From assembly GCA_013373445.1 (NCBI GenBank), contig JABXHV010000040.1:1-61772 (forward strand): a stretch of 61,772 bases of DNA. Reading direction: 5' to 3'. Under the pieces are notes generated by a model, which worked only from the letters and a program-made list of their open reading frames with translations, was not told the origin of the DNA and searched no databases. The DNA is from Paracoccaceae bacterium. GTDB taxonomy: Bacteria > Pseudomonadota > Alphaproteobacteria > Rhizobiales > Stappiaceae. Shown piece by piece: positions 61,744-61,772 of the stretch. Both the position numbers and the translations under genes were made by a program. Numbering within the stretch: the stretch's first letter is position 1; every line of letters starts with the position of its first letter.

Positions 61744-61772
61744 TGGTTGCGGGGGCAGGATTTGAACCTGCG
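61744..61772 (-). tRNA. Initiator tRNA-fMet (3' part, cut by window end)
   Basis: Read on the minus strand the last 29 bases are a T arm, GCAGG-TTCAAAT-CCTGC, then acceptor strand CCCCGCA, discriminator A and encoded CCA. The A at position 72 (CCCCGCA) would face C1 of an initiator CGCGGGG 5' strand, the unpaired C1-A72 mark of bacterial initiator tRNA, and the sequence matches the known tRNA-fMet 3' end. The anticodon is outside the window, so identity rests on the acceptor and T arm. Confidence 0.85.

Overview
This is a contiguous stretch of bacterial chromosome of moderately high GC. Gene content points to an alphaproteobacterium of the Hyphomicrobiales, probably near Stappiaceae (Roseibium/Labrenzia-like). 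The indicators are an imuA-imuB-dnaE2 cassette with a GTTC-N7-GTTY SOS box, a cydDCABX operon, De Ley-Doudoroff galactose genes, ScfR/RamB-type control of the glyoxylate shunt and many FCD-type GntR regulators. The taxon is inference; no rRNA is present. No phage, insertion sequence or CRISPR array was seen.

Layout. 1-281: inverted-repeat element. 282-3497 (-): SDR dehydrogenase, KDGal kinase, KDPGal aldolase and SMP-30 lactonase, i.e. galactose to pyruvate + glyceraldehyde-3-phosphate, without the dehydratase. 3669-4094: K+ channel-like protein. 4112-6730 (-): membrane nucleotide-sugar dehydratase and PglC-like phosphoglycosyl transferase. 6827-12418 (-): SOS mutagenesis cassette imuA-imuB-dnaE2. 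12500-18801: hydroxyacid reductase divergent from a DadA-like / Ggt / TauE-like / DsdA operon. 19027-20724: Cache chemoreceptor with terminator. 20810-23681 (-): neuA-neuB-neuC nonulosonate cassette. 23872-25149: Tat-exported tandem YdhR-like protein divergent from an HxlR regulator, with paired palindromic operators. 25171-29645 (-): class III aminotransferase / AnmK / FAD enzyme / GntR operon. 29884-36176 (-): cytochrome bd operon cydDCABX.

36338-44190 is the most unusual block. On the minus strand a REC-TackOD1 metal-binding protein, a processive-type GT2 glycosyltransferase and an HlyD-like adaptor form a coupled operon. It is divergent from a hybrid histidine kinase, a single-domain response regulator and an HPt protein. 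Together they look like a phosphorelay controlling a compact polysaccharide synthase/export unit.

44241-55532: a GntR regulator divergent from a ten-gene catabolic operon (class II aldolase, dipeptide-type ABC importer, ArgE/DapE deacylase, hydroxyacid dehydrogenase, acetylpolyamine amidohydrolase-like enzyme, phytanoyl-CoA dioxygenase-like oxygenase), with TTGTCGACAA operators between them. 55571-56701 (-): M20 peptidase. 56913-61595: isocitrate lyase and a shortened malate synthase-like protein that appears to lack a metal ligand, divergent from their likely ScfR/RamB-type regulator. The window ends inside an initiator tRNA-fMet gene on the minus strand with its terminator.
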